A stretch of DNA of 64,000 bases from Nocardioides alcanivorans (GCF_021555175.1 NZ_JAKGRW010000019.1:248001-312000), one strand, 5' to 3'. Counted from the first letter of the stretch, positions 53,418 to 63,982 are shown. Notes: a model not told the origin generated them from the letters alone. Numbers and translations are program-made.

Positions 53418-54290
53418 TCAGGAACGGCGGGAGGCGGCCAGGGCCTGCGAGACGAGCAGGAAACCGAGCACGAGGACGGCGACGACGGCGAGCGGACCCA
53501 CCCCGAGCAGCGGATCGGAGTAGATGTTGCGCGTGGCGTCGCGGATGAGGGAGCCGAGCGACGGATCCGGCTGGCTGATGCCGAGCCCCAGGAAGCTCAT
53601 GGCTCCCTCGATGAAGACCGCGACGGAGAGCGAGAGCGCCAGCTGCACGGTCAACGGCTCGAGCGAGTTGGGCAGCACGTGCCGAGCCAGCACCCAACGA
53701 GAGCGTGCCCCCATCACGTGGGCGGCCTCGACGTACGGCAATTCACGGACCCGCATGACCGAGCTGCGGGTGAGTCGCCCGAAGGCCGGGATCTCGGCGA
53801 TCACGATGACCACGGCGATGGTCACCGCACCGGGCCCGAAAACGGCGGCCAGCGCGATGCCCAGGATCAGCGCCGGGAAGGCGAGGATGACGTCGAAGAT
53901 CCGCTGCGCCAGCACATCGGTGACCGACCACAGACTGGCCACGAGACCCAGCAGGGTGCCCACGGCGGCGCCGATCGGCACCGCCACGGCGATCACCAGC
54001 AGATCGATCCGGACACCGAAGAGCAACCGGGAGAAGATGTCGCGGTTCAGCTCGTCGGTGCCGAGCAGGTGATCACGGCCGGGCGGCAACAGGTTGGCGC
54101 CCTCGATCTGTTCGGTCGGCGAGTACGGCGCCAACCACGGCGCCAGCACCGCCGCCAGCGTGATCAGGCCGACGAGCACCATGCCGACCAGCCCGCGGCC
54201 GTGCAACAACGGATGCCGGCCCTTCGTGGCGGGCGGGTCGAGGACGGTGCCGAGGTCGGTCACCTCGTCCAACAGGATCTGCTCGGTCAT
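53418..54290 (-). CDS. ABC importer permease, DppC type
   Basis: 290 residues from ATG 54290, overlapping the DppB stop as ATGA. N-terminal cytoplasmic tail, DppC-type loop LLGTDELNRDIFSRLLFGVRIDL, six helices and EAA loop EAAHVMGARSRWVLARHVLPN (parts). Forms the permease with DppB. Substrate likely the sulfated compound handled by the downstream sulfatase; inferred. Confidence 0.9.
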   Translation of the reverse strand: MTEQILLDEVTDLGTVLDPPATKGRHPLLHGRGLVGMVLVGLITLAAVLAPWLAPYSPTEQIEGANLLPPGRDHLLGTDELNRDIFSRLLFGVRIDLLVIAVAVPIGAAVGTLLGLVASLWSVTDVLAQRIFDVILAFPALILGIALAAVFGPGAVTIAVVIVIAEIPAFGRLTRSSVMRVRELPYVEAAHVMGARSRWVLARHVLPNSLEPLTVQLALSLSVAVFIEGAMSFLGLGISQPDPSLGSLIRDATRNIYSDPLLGVGPLAVVAVLVLGFLLVSQALAASRRS

Positions 54291-55246
54291 GCTGCTGCTC
54301 CCAACCGCACGCGCGGGTCGAGCCACGCATGCACGACGTCGGTGAGCACCTGCACGACGACGAAGACCGCCACCGACAGCAGGAGCAGCACCTGGACCAG
54401 GGGATAGTCACGGTTGGAGATGGCTTGCTCGACCAGCATCCCCAGCCCGGGCCACGCGAAGATCAGCTCGATGAGCACGGCGCCGCCCAACAGCGCCCCG
54501 ACCTGCAGGCCCAGCACGGTCACCGTGGCGGGCAGCGCATTGGGCAGGGCCTGGGTGAGCACGATCCGACGTCGGGAGATCCCCAGCGCGCGCGCCGTCG
54601 TCACGTAGGGCTGCCGGAGTTCGCTGCGCAGCGACTCGGTGAGGAACCGGGTCAGCACCGAGGCCCCGGGCAGGGAGAGGCAGATAGCCGGCAGGATCAG
54701 GTATTGCACGGTGATGTCGGGTGAGGCCCAGAAACCCTGCGGTGGCACCCCGCCGGCAGGCAGCAGCGGCCAGGTGACGGCGAACAGCACCACCAGGACC
54801 ACGCCGGTGACGAACGGCGGGAGTGCGACCGCGACGGTGTTCATCGCCGACACGATCGCGTCGAGGACCCGAGACTGACTGAGCACCGACGCGACTCCGA
54901 CCACCAGCGCGATGCCCGCGGCGATCAGCAGCGCGGTTCCGGCCAGTACGACGGTGTTGAGCGCGCCCGCACCCACGAGCTCGGAGATCGAGCCGCCGAT
55001 CATGTAGGAGGTTCCGAAGTCCCCGGTCGCCATCGACCCCAACCAGTGGAAGTACTGCGTGATCGGGGAGCCGTCGAGACCGAGTTGGCTCCGGATGGCG
55101 TCCCGGGTCTCCGCGCTGGCGTCGGGGCCGGCGAGGGTGGCCACCGGGTCGCCGGGCACCAGCCGGACGAGGATGAAGACCAGGATCGAAGCGAGGAACA
55201 GCGTGATCAGCGCTGATGGCAGTCGCCGTACGACGTAGCGCACCAT
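54287..55246 (-). CDS. ABC importer permease, DppB type
   Basis: 319 residues. Start YVVRRLPSALITLFLASILVFILVRLVPGDP (region 4-34) is characteristic of DppB/OppB; the EAA loop reads TTARALGISRRRIVLTQALPNAL. Six helices. Its stop overlaps DppC, and its start is four bases after the binding-protein stop. Confidence 0.92.
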   Translation of the reverse strand: MVRYVVRRLPSALITLFLASILVFILVRLVPGDPVATLAGPDASAETRDAIRSQLGLDGSPITQYFHWLGSMATGDFGTSYMIGGSISELVGAGALNTVVLAGTALLIAAGIALVVGVASVLSQSRVLDAIVSAMNTVAVALPPFVTGVVLVVLFAVTWPLLPAGGVPPQGFWASPDITVQYLILPAICLSLPGASVLTRFLTESLRSELRQPYVTTARALGISRRRIVLTQALPNALPATVTVLGLQVGALLGGAVLIELIFAWPGLGMLVEQAISNRDYPLVQVLLLLSVAVFVVVQVLTDVVHAWLDPRVRLGAAA

Positions 55247-55250
55247 GTGA

Positions 55251-56791
55251 TCACTTGCTCAGCGTGGTGTTGACGAGGTCGATCTCTCCGCGCTTGCTCC
55301 ACTCGATGCCGCTCACGGACTTGCTCAGAGCAGACTCGGAGGTGGTCTCGACCAACTCGATGAGGAAGAGATTGTCGAGCAGTTCCTCGGAGAGCACGTC
55401 GTACGCCGCCAGTGCTTCCTCGCTGTGGCCATCGGCGATCTTCCACGCCGCCTCTGCTGCAGCCTTGTAGTCGGCGTCGACGAAGCGTGATGCGTTGTGG
55501 TCGGCGTTGAACGGGTAGGCGCTCACGCTGAGGGTGGAAGGGGTGTACTGGGCGAAGGCGTGCTCGGTGACCCACAGGGCGTCGTAGTCGGCGCCGATCA
55601 GCTTCTTCAGGAACTGGGAGTACTCGATGGGTTCGAGCTCGGTCTCGATGCCGACCTCGGCGAGGTTGGCCTGCACGATCTGGGCGACTGCTTCGTACTG
55701 CGGGTTGCCGGCGCCGTAGGTGATGGGGAGCTTCGGCACCGAGTGTCCCTTGAGGAGCTCCTTGGCCTTGGCCACGTCGCGTGCGTAGCGGTGGTCCAAC
55801 TCGGCGTCATAGGCCGGCGAGTACTCGGGCCACGGGAGGTCGTGGGCGCGGGCCCGGCCGCGATAGACCTCCTTCGCGATGCGCTCCTTGTCGACCGCGT
55901 AGGCGATGGCCTGACGCACCTCGACATCGGCCAGGGCCGGATGGGTGACGTTGGTGCCGACATAGACCTGCGTCTCGAACCCGGTCAGCTTCTGCGTGTG
56001 GAACTGGTCGGACTTCTCCAGCTCCTCCAGGTCACGGGCGCCGGCCTGGAGGATCATGTCGACCTGACCGCCGCGCAGTGCCGAGACCGCGCTGGTGGTC
56101 TCCTTGATGATGCGCAGCTGGACACCGTCGAGCTTGGCCTTCTCGCCCCAGTAGTCGTCGTTGCGCGAGAACGTGAGCGCCTGATTGGGGGTCCACGAGT
56201 CGAAGACGAACGGCCCGGTGCCGATGTACTCCTTGCCGGAGGTGAAGTCGTCGATGGTCTCCGAGTCGATGATCGGCACCTGGTCGAGCAGGTCGAAGAT
56301 GTTGGAGAGGGGTGGGCGAACTCCAGCACGATCCGATCAGGGTCACTGGTGTCGAAGGAGGTGATCGCCGCGGCGGTGCGCTGCAGTTGCGCGGCACGCA
56401 CCGGGTCGGCGTACGTCTCCAGGCTGAACTTCACGTCCTCGGAGGTGAGATCACGCCCGCTGTGGAAGGCGGCCTCCGTCGAGAGGTCGAGCGTCAGCGA
56501 CAGCCCGTCCTCCGCCAGCTCCCACGAGGTCGCCAACGACGGCTGGGGATCGAGCGAGTCGACCGGGTAGTCGATCAGCGTCTCGTAGACGAGCCCGATG
56601 ACCGTGCTGGAGGGGCCGGCCCCGGAGTAGAACTGCGCGGGTGCGAGGTCGATGCCGGTCGCGGCCACCAACGTGCCGCCCTCGGACGCTCCTCCGGCGT
56701 TGCTGTCCTTCTGCTCGGCCACGGCCGAACTGCAGCCCACGAGCGCCAGGGAAGCCACGATCGCAGTGATGGCGCGGGTAGGAACTCTCAT
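55251..56791 (-). CDS. ABC importer substrate-binding lipoprotein (SBP_bac_5), frameshifted as given
   Basis: DppA-like binding protein, 513 residues from ATG 56791. Lipobox ALVGC. The family signature is seen as PSLATSWELAEDGLSLTLDL, GTGPFVFDSWTPNQALTFSRNDDYWG and AIAYAVDKERIAKEVY (parts). The first frame ends after EFAHP; the G run 56309-56312 (plus strand) needs one more base, giving LSNIFDLLDQVPIID. It captures the ligand for DppBC. First gene of the importer-sulfatase operon. Confidence 0.88.
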
Positions 56792-56807
56792 GACAACAGC
56801 CTTCCAA

Positions 56808-56834
56808 GTTTGTCTAGTGATTCGATGGACAAAC
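56808..56834. promoter_or_regulatory. inverted repeat upstream of binding-protein gene, candidate ROK operator
   Basis: GTTTGTC (56808-56814) and GACAAAC (56828-56834) are perfect inverted repeats with a 13-base spacer, 17 bases upstream of the binding-protein start. ROK repressors bind such AT-containing palindromes. Not shown. Confidence 0.5.
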
Positions 56835-56889
56835 CTAGGGGCGCCGATCGGCCGGCGGACCAATTCCGATCACCGTGATCCGAACTGGC

Positions 56890-58031
56890 TCACCCCGTTG
56901 CCTCCCAGGCGGTGACCAGGCCCACCGGATCGTCGTAGACCGGCCCCACCGCCAACGCGCAGGCCGCAACGGCCTGGATGTCGTCACCGAACCGAGTCAC
57001 CGACACCGACCCGGGAGGCATCGATGAACTGCGCTCGAAACTGGCGATCACGTCAGTGAGGGCCGCGGGGAACCCGGTGAAGGCCTGCCCCACGAGCACG
57101 GTCCGATCAGGGCCGGTCATGTCGCGCACCCCAGCCGCCACCCGCCCGAGCACCTCTGCTCGTTCCACGAACATGCGGGTCGCCTGCGCATCGCCGGCCG
57201 CAGCCTTGGCCTGCAGCAGGCGCATCCGGGGCGCGTCGATCAAGCCGATGTCGACCGCCCGCGCCACGAGGGCATGGTCGCTCGCCGTCACCTCGAAGCA
57301 ACCCGTGCGACCGCACTTGCAGCGCACCGAGCCGCCGGTCGGATAGTGCTCGAGGGAGTTCACCGTGCCCACTTCGGTCTGCTCACCCTTGTCGATCACG
57401 AGTGCGAAACCGCCAGTGTCGCGGGTGTAGACGTAGCAGGTGACTCCCCGGTGCCATGACGGCGATGGATGAACTCGGCGGCCGCCACCGCGGCGATGTG
57501 GTCGCCCGTCTCCACCGGGAGGCCGAGCACCGCCTCCAGCCCGGATGCGACACGGTCGGGATCGAGGCCGAGGGCACGCCACGGGGCGACCACGGCGGCC
57601 GACAAGGGGGTGCGCTCGAGATGGCGATTGAGCAGTGCCCCCACCGCATGGGCCAGGTCGACCCCGCCCATGCCTCCGGCGTGTTCGTGGCTGATCACGA
57701 CCGAATCGACCACCCGACCCGAGATGTCACCGAGGGCAAGGGTGGTCGCCCAACGACCGATGTGGACACCGACGCAGGCATGGCGCGTCGTGACCAGGCC
57801 CACCGGAAGACTGGGCCGACCGAGTCGACCGTCGCGGGCTCGCTCCGGTCGCTCCCGCAGGAGCCCCACCTCGGCCAGCGCCACGACCGTGCGCGCCACC
57901 GTGGCCTGGCTCAGCCCCGTGGCGGCGGCGAGTTCCTCCCGAAAGACCACGCCGCGCCCGCGCACCTGCTCCAACACTCGACTGGCCGGGGACCCGAGGG
58001 CACCTCGAGTCACTGAGATCGTCTGCTTCAC
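56890..58031 (-). CDS. ROK family transcriptional regulator, frameshifted as given
   Basis: 380 residues from GTG 58031 (GTG 58043 adds four). An N-terminal winged helix (ATGLSQATVARTVVALAEVGLL) precedes the ROK fold with its zinc motif CKCGRTGCFE. The first frame ends after HRRHGTG; the C run 57446-57449 (plus strand) needs a base to give GGVTCYVYTRDTGGFALV. A ROK repressor suggests a sugar or sugar-derived ligand. It lies directly upstream of, and on the same strand as, the importer operon. Confidence 0.85.
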
Positions 58032-58053
58032 TGCGCTTACCACCTTATTTCTA

Positions 58054-58066
58054 TCAACTTGGTTGA
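58054..58066. promoter_or_regulatory. small palindrome before the ROK gene
   Basis: TCAAC-TTG-GTTGA in an AT-rich stretch 11 bases upstream of the GTG at 58043. A possible autoregulatory site. Five-base arms only. Confidence 0.3.
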
Positions 58067-58185
58067 ATTAAAGCAGGATGATTGACAGCGCCTCACCACA
58101 TCCCACGAACCGGGACCGGCGCGCCCTCCGCTACGCTGGCCGCCGAGCAGACCCCTGCGGTCACTCGACGGGGCCCACGGCCCCT

Positions 58186-58261
58186 GGGCCCTTAGCTCAA
58201 TTGGCAGAGCTCCGGACTTTTAATCCGTTGGTTGTGGGTTCGAGTCCCACAGGGCCTACCA
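58186..58261 (+). tRNA. tRNA-Lys (TTT)
   Basis: 73 bases plus encoded CCA. The acceptor GGGCCCT pairs with AGGGCCT (one G-U pair). Anticodon loop CTTTTAA gives TTT. D-arm AGCTCAATTGGCAGAGC and T-arm GTGGGTTCGAGTCCCAC are intact. Confidence 0.97.
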
Positions 58262-58343
58262 ACCCCTTCCCAGAGGGCGGACACCTGTCCGAATTTGGCC
58301 GGTTCCCCCAATAACCGCACGGAAGTTGCGTAGTTTTCTGTTC

Positions 58344-60139
58344 ATGGGCGCAAGTGATGACCGCAGGCCGGTGATCTCGGCGAAGGAACGCCTGGCCGCG
58401 GCACGGCGGGAGCAGGTGCAACGTGAGGGCACCCCTGCCTCCCCTTCGTCGGTCGCTCCCGACCGCACTGCGTCCACCCCGGCTGCTCCGCCTGCCGACC
58501 GGTTGGACAACTCCAGCCCGCCCGATCCGGTGCTGATGGCGAAACTGGCGGCCCTGCGGGAGTCTGAGCGGTTGGCGCAACCTGCACCGGTGACACCAGC
58601 TGTCTCCGACCTCGACCTTGCCACCGATCCCGATCCTGGTCCCGGCCCCGGGAGCAGCGTCAAGGACCGCTTGGCGGCCCGTCGCGCAGAGCTCGGGCAG
58701 GTACGTCGCGACGCGAGTGCCGACGTACTCGGCGCCCTGGGAGCCACGGCGCCCCCTCCTGAGGAGGACGCAACTCCACCGGAACCGCCCCAGGAGCCGG
58801 TCGACCCACCGGACCAGCCTGCCACCGGCGCAGAGATCGACCTGATCACCGCGCTGCGCGACCTGCCGGCGCAATCGGCAGCCGCTGAGCCCGAGCCGAC
58901 CCAGCGCGTAAAGGGCAAGCACAAGGCCGTCCCGGTGTCCGAGGCGCCGCAGGAGGAGGTGGACGGTTCCATCGATCCGGCACTGCGAGCGACGCTGCGT
59001 GCCGTCGAAGCAGCCGAGGCCCGTGATGCGACTGGCAAGCCCGGATCCAGGATCGGCCGGTTGCGTCGGGCAGCCGCGCCCACCACGCCCACCACCACGG
59101 CCCCGACCCCAGCGGAACCGGGGGCCGTCGAGGTGCCCGAGATCGTCGAGGCGCCCGGGGTCGCTGAAGTGTCCGAGGTCGCTGAAGTGTCCGAGACCGC
59201 AGAGGTCGCTGAGGAGGCGATCCCCCTCGACTCCGCTGTCGCCGCTGCCCTGCGGGCGAGCCTCGACGCCCGCGAGGCCCGCCGGGCCGGCCTGCGTGAC
59301 CACTCCACCAAGGACGCACCCGTCCAGGAGGAACCCAGCGCCGACGAACTGCTGGCCCTGGTCAGCAGGTCTGCCGACGAGGCCCGAGCGCGCCGTGAAG
59401 CCGAGCACGCCGGGTCCCAGCAGGCCACACCCGAGAAGACCGAGGAAGCGCCCGCGACCTCGATCTCGGCAGCCACCACCGCCGCCCAGGCCTCCTCGGT
59501 GGAGGCGGCAGCCGTCATCGCGCCGGCCGGCAAGCTCGCTCCAGCACCCGACGTACCGGAGCAACCTCGGGAGTCCAGCGCCGCGAGGGTCGAGGCGAAC
59601 CCGAAGTCGGACCCCGGTCTTCGACTCCGTGGCCGCGAGATCGACAGCGCACCCACCTCCCCAAGGCTCCGCCGGGCGTGGTGCAGTTCTCGCCACGACG
59701 CTCGACGCGACAGCTCCTGGGTGCCCTGTGCCTCCTGGCACTCCTGGGCGCCGTCGGCACCGGGCTGCTCGCCTGGGACACCCGCGACACCGTGGACATC
59801 GCGATCGCCGGCACCTTGGCACTACTGACGTTGATCCTGTGGAGCGCGTTCTCGACGGCAGCACCGGCCAAGCTCAGCATCGACCGCGGCGTCCTCGATG
59901 TCACCGCGCGGGAGAGCCGCCACCGGTTCGACCTGTCCAGCCCCTACACCGAGATCACCACCAAGGGAGCGCCCGGCAGGCGCGGATGGCAGGTGCTGAT
60001 CCATCGGCGCAGCATGAAGCCCTTCGTGATCGACTCGTCCATGGTCAACCCGGAGGAGTTCCAGGCAGTGCTCGACCACTACCGCGAGATCGCTGCCGAA
60101 CAGGCCGCTGAGAACGAGCGGCGCCGTGAGCGTCGCTGA
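58344..60139 (+). CDS. membrane protein with long disordered N-terminus, frameshifted as given
   Basis: 598 residues after repair, from ATG 58344. Residues 1-440 are rich in Pro, Ala and Glu with repeated EVAEVSE-like units near 275-295 and little order. Two helices follow (LLGALCLLALLGAVGTGLLAW and IAIAGTLALLTLILWSAF). The last 110 residues form a compact cytoplasmic domain of PH-like appearance (RHRFDLSSPYTEITTKG, GWQVLIHRR). The break is the C run 59659-59662. If the frameshift is real, a separate gene could start at GTG 59678. Function unknown. Confidence 0.65.
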
Positions 60140-60202
60140 GATCACGCGCCGAGCGGTGGGACGGGCGAACCAGCGCAAACGAGACCGACTTAGAGTGCAA
60201 AC

Positions 60203-60849
60203 ATGTTCGACGCCGACATCACAGACCTGAACTCCGACGACGTGGCTCGTGAACAGCAGGTCGCGGGCGGGATGGCGCAGGCCACCCGGGGGCTGGTCGA
60301 CGCCGTGATCCGCTCGACGGTCTCCGACCAGGAGATGCTGGCGATCACTGCCGAGATCGAGAAGCTCACCGCCCGGTTGCGGGTCAGCCAGATCCCCGGG
60401 TCGTTCGGGGTCAAGCACACCCCCGACGGCACCGTTCGTGGCTACGGCAACGCGGTCGTGGGGTTGCGCAACGCGGTGGCACCTCCCGTCAAGGTCCTCC
60501 AGAGCCCCGAGGGCCGCGCCTGGGCCGACATCCACCTGGGTGCCGCCTACGAGGGTCCGCCCGGCCTCGTCCACGGCGGCGTCAGCGCCCTGGTCCTCGA
60601 CCAGGTCGCCGGCGAGGCAGCCGCAGCCGGGGGCACCCCGGGCATGACCGGCACCTTGACCCTGCGCTACCGCCGGGGCACGCCGCTGGGCGACCTCCGC
60701 GTCGAGGCCTGGACCACCGGTCACGAGGGCTACAAGACGTTCATCAGCGGCGCCATCTCCGACGCCGAAGGCCCCACCGTCGAGTGCGAAGGCATCTTCG
60801 TCCTCCCCGCTGGGCCCGCGAGGGCACCCAGCCCCCGCGCTTCGAATGA
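60203..60849 (+). CDS. PaaI-family hotdog thioesterase, C-terminal frameshift as given
   Basis: 215 residues from ATG 60203. The hotdog motif is GPPGLVHGGVSALVLDQVAG near 122-141, with the helix glycine and a catalytic-type Asp/Glu region. A helical N-terminal extension of about 80 residues precedes it. The given frame runs past the natural end into palindrome C; one more base in the C run 60805-60808 gives WAREGTQPPRFE and TGA at 60847. Cleaves an acyl-CoA; which is unknown. Confidence 0.83.
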
Positions 60850-60863
60850 CCCCCGAAATGCCG

Positions 60864-60923
60864 GATCGTCCCTAACAGATTTGTAGTTCTCCAGCTGCAA
60901 CTACAAATCTGTTAGGGACGATC
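60864..60923. repeat. 60-base dispersed palindrome, copy C
   Basis: Perfect 25-base arms, ten-base loop, starting GATC and containing CGTCCCTAACAGATTTGT. It starts 15 bases after the repaired thioesterase stop and 46 bases before the convergent ndh stop. The cleanest copy. Confidence 0.88.
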
Positions 60924-60968
60924 GCGATATTTCCGAGGTTTACTGACGAGGTGTCAAGAACGCGGGGG

Positions 60969-62453
60969 TCAGGCCTTGACGGCGGGCTGGTCTTCGGCGA
61001 CGCCGCGGGCACCCTGGTCGGTGAGGCGGCTCTCCTCAGCGGCGACGGCCTCGAGTTCGGCACGACGTTCGGCGTCACGCTTGGCGATGAAGGCATCCAT
61101 CTCACCCGGCTCACTGACCAGGTCGGAGGTGCCACGCTCCAGCCGTTCCAGCGCTTGGCGGGCGAAGATCTGCTGCTCGGTGACGGTCCGCTCGGAGCGG
61201 TCGTTGCCGATGAAGGTGATGGCCCACGACAGCAGCGCACCGACCCGGTTCTTGAAGCCCGTCAGGTAGACGAGGTGGACGGCGAGCCACATCAGCCATG
61301 CGAGGCTCCCGTTGAGCTTCAGGCTGCCGACGCTGGCCACAGCGCGGAACTTGCTGATGATCGCCATCGAGCCCTTGTCGAAGTACTTGAACGGGCCCTG
61401 CGGCTGCTTGCCACGGATCCGCCCGTCGATCTCCTTGGCGGCGTACTTGCCACCCTGGATCGCGACCTGGGCAACTCCCGGGAGGTGGTCGAGGCTGATC
61501 ATGTCGCCGAGGACGAAGACCTCGGGGTGCCCCGGCAGCGTCAGGTCGGGATTGACCGAGATGCGGCCGGCACGGTCGAGCGGAGCACCGGTCTGCTCGG
61601 ACAGGGTCTTGCCCAGCGGGTTGGCCTGCACGCCGGCGGCCCAGATCTTGGCGACGGAGTCGATACGGCGGACCGTGCCGTCCTTGTCCTTCACCTCGAG
61701 GCCACGCTCGTCGACGGCGGTCACCATCGCACCGAGCTGGACCTCGACACCGATCTTCTCGAGCTCGCCCTTGGCCTTGGCGCCGAGCTTGGCACCGAAC
61801 GGCGGCAGCACCTGCGGCGCGGCGTCGAGCAGGATGACCTTGGCCTTGCGGGTGTCGATGGACCGGAAGTCGCGCTTCAGCGTCTTGTGCGCCAGCTCGG
61901 CGATCTGTCCGGCCATCTCCACGCCGGTCGGGCCCGCACCGACGACCACGAAGGTCAGCAGGTGGTCGTAGTCCTCACCGCGGGCGGCTGCGTTCTCAGC
62001 CATCTCGAAGGCGCCGAAGATACGGCCCCGGAGCTCGAGCGCGTCATCGATGCTCTTCATGCCCGGTGCGTACTCGGCGAAGTGATCGTTGCCGAAGTAG
62101 GACTGGCTCGCGCCAGCAGCCACGACGAGGGTGTCGTAGGAGGTCACGGTCTCGCGTCCGAGCACGTTGTGCTTGACGGTGCGCGTCTCAAGATCGACGT
62201 CGGTGACGGTGCCCAGTAGGACCTGGGCGTTCTTCTGCTTTGCCAGCACCTCACGTGTGGGCGGGGCGATCTCGCCCTGGGAGAGGATGCCGGTGGCCAC
62301 CTGGTAGAGAAGGGGCTGGAAGAGGTGATGCGTGGTCTTGGCGACCATCGTCACCTCGACGTCGGATCGGCGAAGGGCCTTGGTGGTGAACAGACCACCG
62401 AAGCCGGATCCGATGATGACGACCTTGTGTTTGTCGTTGATGTCGCTTCCCAT
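60969..62453 (-). CDS. ndh: type II NADH dehydrogenase
   Basis: 494 residues from ATG 62453 (an upstream start at 62501 adds 16). Transfers electrons from NADH to quinone without pumping protons. FAD-binding VVIIGSGFGGLFTTKAL, second dinucleotide fold FVVVGAGPTGVEMAGQIAEL, and the quinone-site AxxQxGxY variant VAIQGGKYAAKEI. A C-terminal membrane-associated part (WLMWLAVHLVYLTGF) is followed by an acidic tail, as in actinobacterial NDH-2. Confidence 0.92.
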   Translation of the reverse strand: MGSDINDKHKVVIIGSGFGGLFTTKALRRSDVEVTMVAKTTHHLFQPLLYQVATGILSQGEIAPPTREVLAKQKNAQVLLGTVTDVDLETRTVKHNVLGRETVTSYDTLVVAAGASQSYFGNDHFAEYAPGMKSIDDALELRGRIFGAFEMAENAAARGEDYDHLLTFVVVGAGPTGVEMAGQIAELAHKTLKRDFRSIDTRKAKVILLDAAPQVLPPFGAKLGAKAKGELEKIGVEVQLGAMVTAVDERGLEVKDKDGTVRRIDSVAKIWAAGVQANPLGKTLSEQTGAPLDRAGRISVNPDLTLPGHPEVFVLGDMISLDHLPGVAQVAIQGGKYAAKEIDGRIRGKQPQGPFKYFDKGSMAIISKFRAVASVGSLKLNGSLAWLMWLAVHLVYLTGFKNRVGALLSWAITFIGNDRSERTVTEQQIFARQALERLERGTSDLVSEPGEMDAFIAKRDAERRAELEAVAAEESRLTDQGARGVAEDQPAVKA

Positions 62454-62494
62454 TCCCAAGCGGGCCTTTCTGGAGTTCTTGGTCCTTGACCAGT

Positions 62495-62511
62495 GTCCCA
62501 CTCGGTGGGAC
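62495..62511. promoter_or_regulatory. palindrome GTCCCAC-TCG-GTGGGAC upstream of ndh
   Basis: Seven-base perfect arms with a three-base centre, 42 bases before the ndh start and within the divergent region. It could be an operator or leader hairpin. It does not match the Rex consensus. Confidence 0.35.
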
Positions 62512-62673
62512 GCCTGCCGAATCGGCGCTGTTCACGCCGGGCAGCGGTGTCGCCAACGTCACCCGTGAGTCCTGTCGGCCGAGCGCAGCGAGGCTGGTTT
62601 GAGTCCCAGCAGAGCGGGGTAGTCGTCCATCGTTCCCCGCTCAGGGGGAACCGACAAGGGAAGGCATGCGTCG

Positions 62674-63584
62674 CTGAGCCCGACGACCCTGACACTGCAG
62701 ACCGGCCCGCAGTCCGCGCAGGACGCGCGACGCTGGGCCGCTGATGCCTGCCTGAAACTGGGTCGGCCCGATCTCGTTGCCTCCGCGCAGTTGGCGATCT
62801 CCGAGCTCGTCACCAACGCCCTCCTCCATGCAGCGCCGCCGATCTCGCTCAGCGTGCACGGCACTGCGGAACATCCACGCTTCGAGGTCTCCGACGGCTC
62901 TGCGGCGCCACCGGTCCCCAACCCGCGTCCGGCAGCAGACGACCTGGACGATCTCGACGAGAGCCTCTCCACGATCGGTCGGGGCCTGACGCTCGTGGCG
63001 ATGAGTTCCACCGCCTGGGGCGCCTACATCCGCAGCGGTGGCAAGACCGTCTGGTTCGAGCCTGCCGTCGGCCTCATCGAGCACCCCACTTTCCTCGGCG
63101 AGATCCACGAGGGGACCTTCGCCCCGTCCCACACCCCGCCCCCTGCCGACGCCGTCACCGTGCGGCTCCTCGCCTTCCCCCTCGCCCGGTACGTCGAGTG
63201 GCGGAGTCACTTCCGCGACCTCCAGCGAGAGCTGCGCTTGCTGGCCCTCGCCCATGAGACGACCTATCCGCTGGCGCGGGAACTGTCGGACTTCCTCAAC
63301 ACCTTCTCCGAGCGGCTGCGACGATGGAGCAACCTGGCCGATCCGGCGAACCAGATCGACAGCGACAACACCCTGACTCTCCAGGTGGCACCCGACATCG
63401 TCGGGGTGCTGGAGCAGATGACCGGGGTGCTGGAACTCGCTGATGCCTTCTGCCGTCAGGAACGGATGCTGACTCCGCCGAGCAGTCCCGACAACGTGGC
63501 GTTCCAGTCGTGGCTCTTCACCCAGACGATCAGCCAGGTGGGGGCGCCGACCCGGTGCCCTGGCAGGACCCTCCGTCACGGTGA
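62674..63584 (+). CDS. RsbW-like ATPase-fold (anti-sigma type) protein, frameshifted near the end
   Basis: About 303 residues after repair. The N-terminal 130 residues match HATPase_c anti-sigma proteins: N-box AISELVTNALLHA, G1 VSDGS and G2 GRGLTLV. The last 170 are helical and unrecognised. No ATG or GTG is in frame after the stop at 62620; CTG 62674 lies nine bases after AAGGGAAGG, and ATG 62666 is out of frame by one base. So the start may also carry an indel. The G run 63540-63544 breaks the end; repaired, it stops at 63582. Confidence 0.7.
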
Positions 63585-63588
63585 GCGC

Positions 63589-63939
63589 TCAGCCGTAGCC
63601 GAGTTCGTGCAGTCGGGCCTCCCCGATGCCGAAGTGGTGGGCCACCTCGTGCACCACCGTGATCCGAACCTGCTCGACGAGGTCATCCTCGTCCTCGCAG
63701 AAGTCGAGCAACGGCTGTCGGAAGATGAAGATCCGGTCGGGCATGTCGGCGTGGTTGGCACCACGCTCGGTCAGTGCGACGCCGTCGTAGAGGCCCAACA
63801 GGTCGTCGGGCTCACCGGGAAGCGGATGGTCCTCGACCAGCACCACGACGTTGTGCACCAGCGCGGTGATCTCGTCGGGTATCTCGTCGAGGGCGCGGTC
63901 GACCAGTGCCTCGAACTCGTCACGCCCCACCGCCAACAT
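63589..63939 (-). CDS. metallopeptidase family protein (zincin-like)
   Basis: 116 residues. HEVAHHFGI provides the HExxH zinc motif with a third ligand likely in the Glu of GIGEARLHELG. PDEITALVHNVVVLVEDHP is the conserved start of this small cytoplasmic family (DUF1025-type). Substrate unknown. Convergent with the ATPase-fold gene, four bases apart. Confidence 0.88.
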   Translation of the reverse strand: MLAVGRDEFEALVDRALDEIPDEITALVHNVVVLVEDHPLPGEPDDLLGLYDGVALTERGANHADMPDRIFIFRQPLLDFCEDEDDLVEQVRITVVHEVAHHFGIGEARLHELGYG

Positions 63940-63956
63940 GCCCCCGACGCTACCGA

Positions 63957-63982
63957 GGCGGGGAAAGTGCCTTCTCCCCGCC
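63957..63982. other. hairpin upstream of the metallopeptidase gene
   Basis: GGCGGGGA pairs with TCCCCGCC, eight bases, loop of ten. It lies at the window edge, upstream of the minus-strand gene, so it may belong to a gene outside the window. Confidence 0.35.

Noticed and set aside
57396..58043. Treating the split ROK, binding-protein and other genes as true pseudogenes or separate proteins
   Set aside because: All breaks share one cause (a missing G or C in a short run) and the second halves show no decay.
60850..60886. Palindrome C supplying the stop codon of the thioesterase
   Set aside because: This results from the frameshift at 60805-60808; after repair the gene ends at 60849, before the palindrome.
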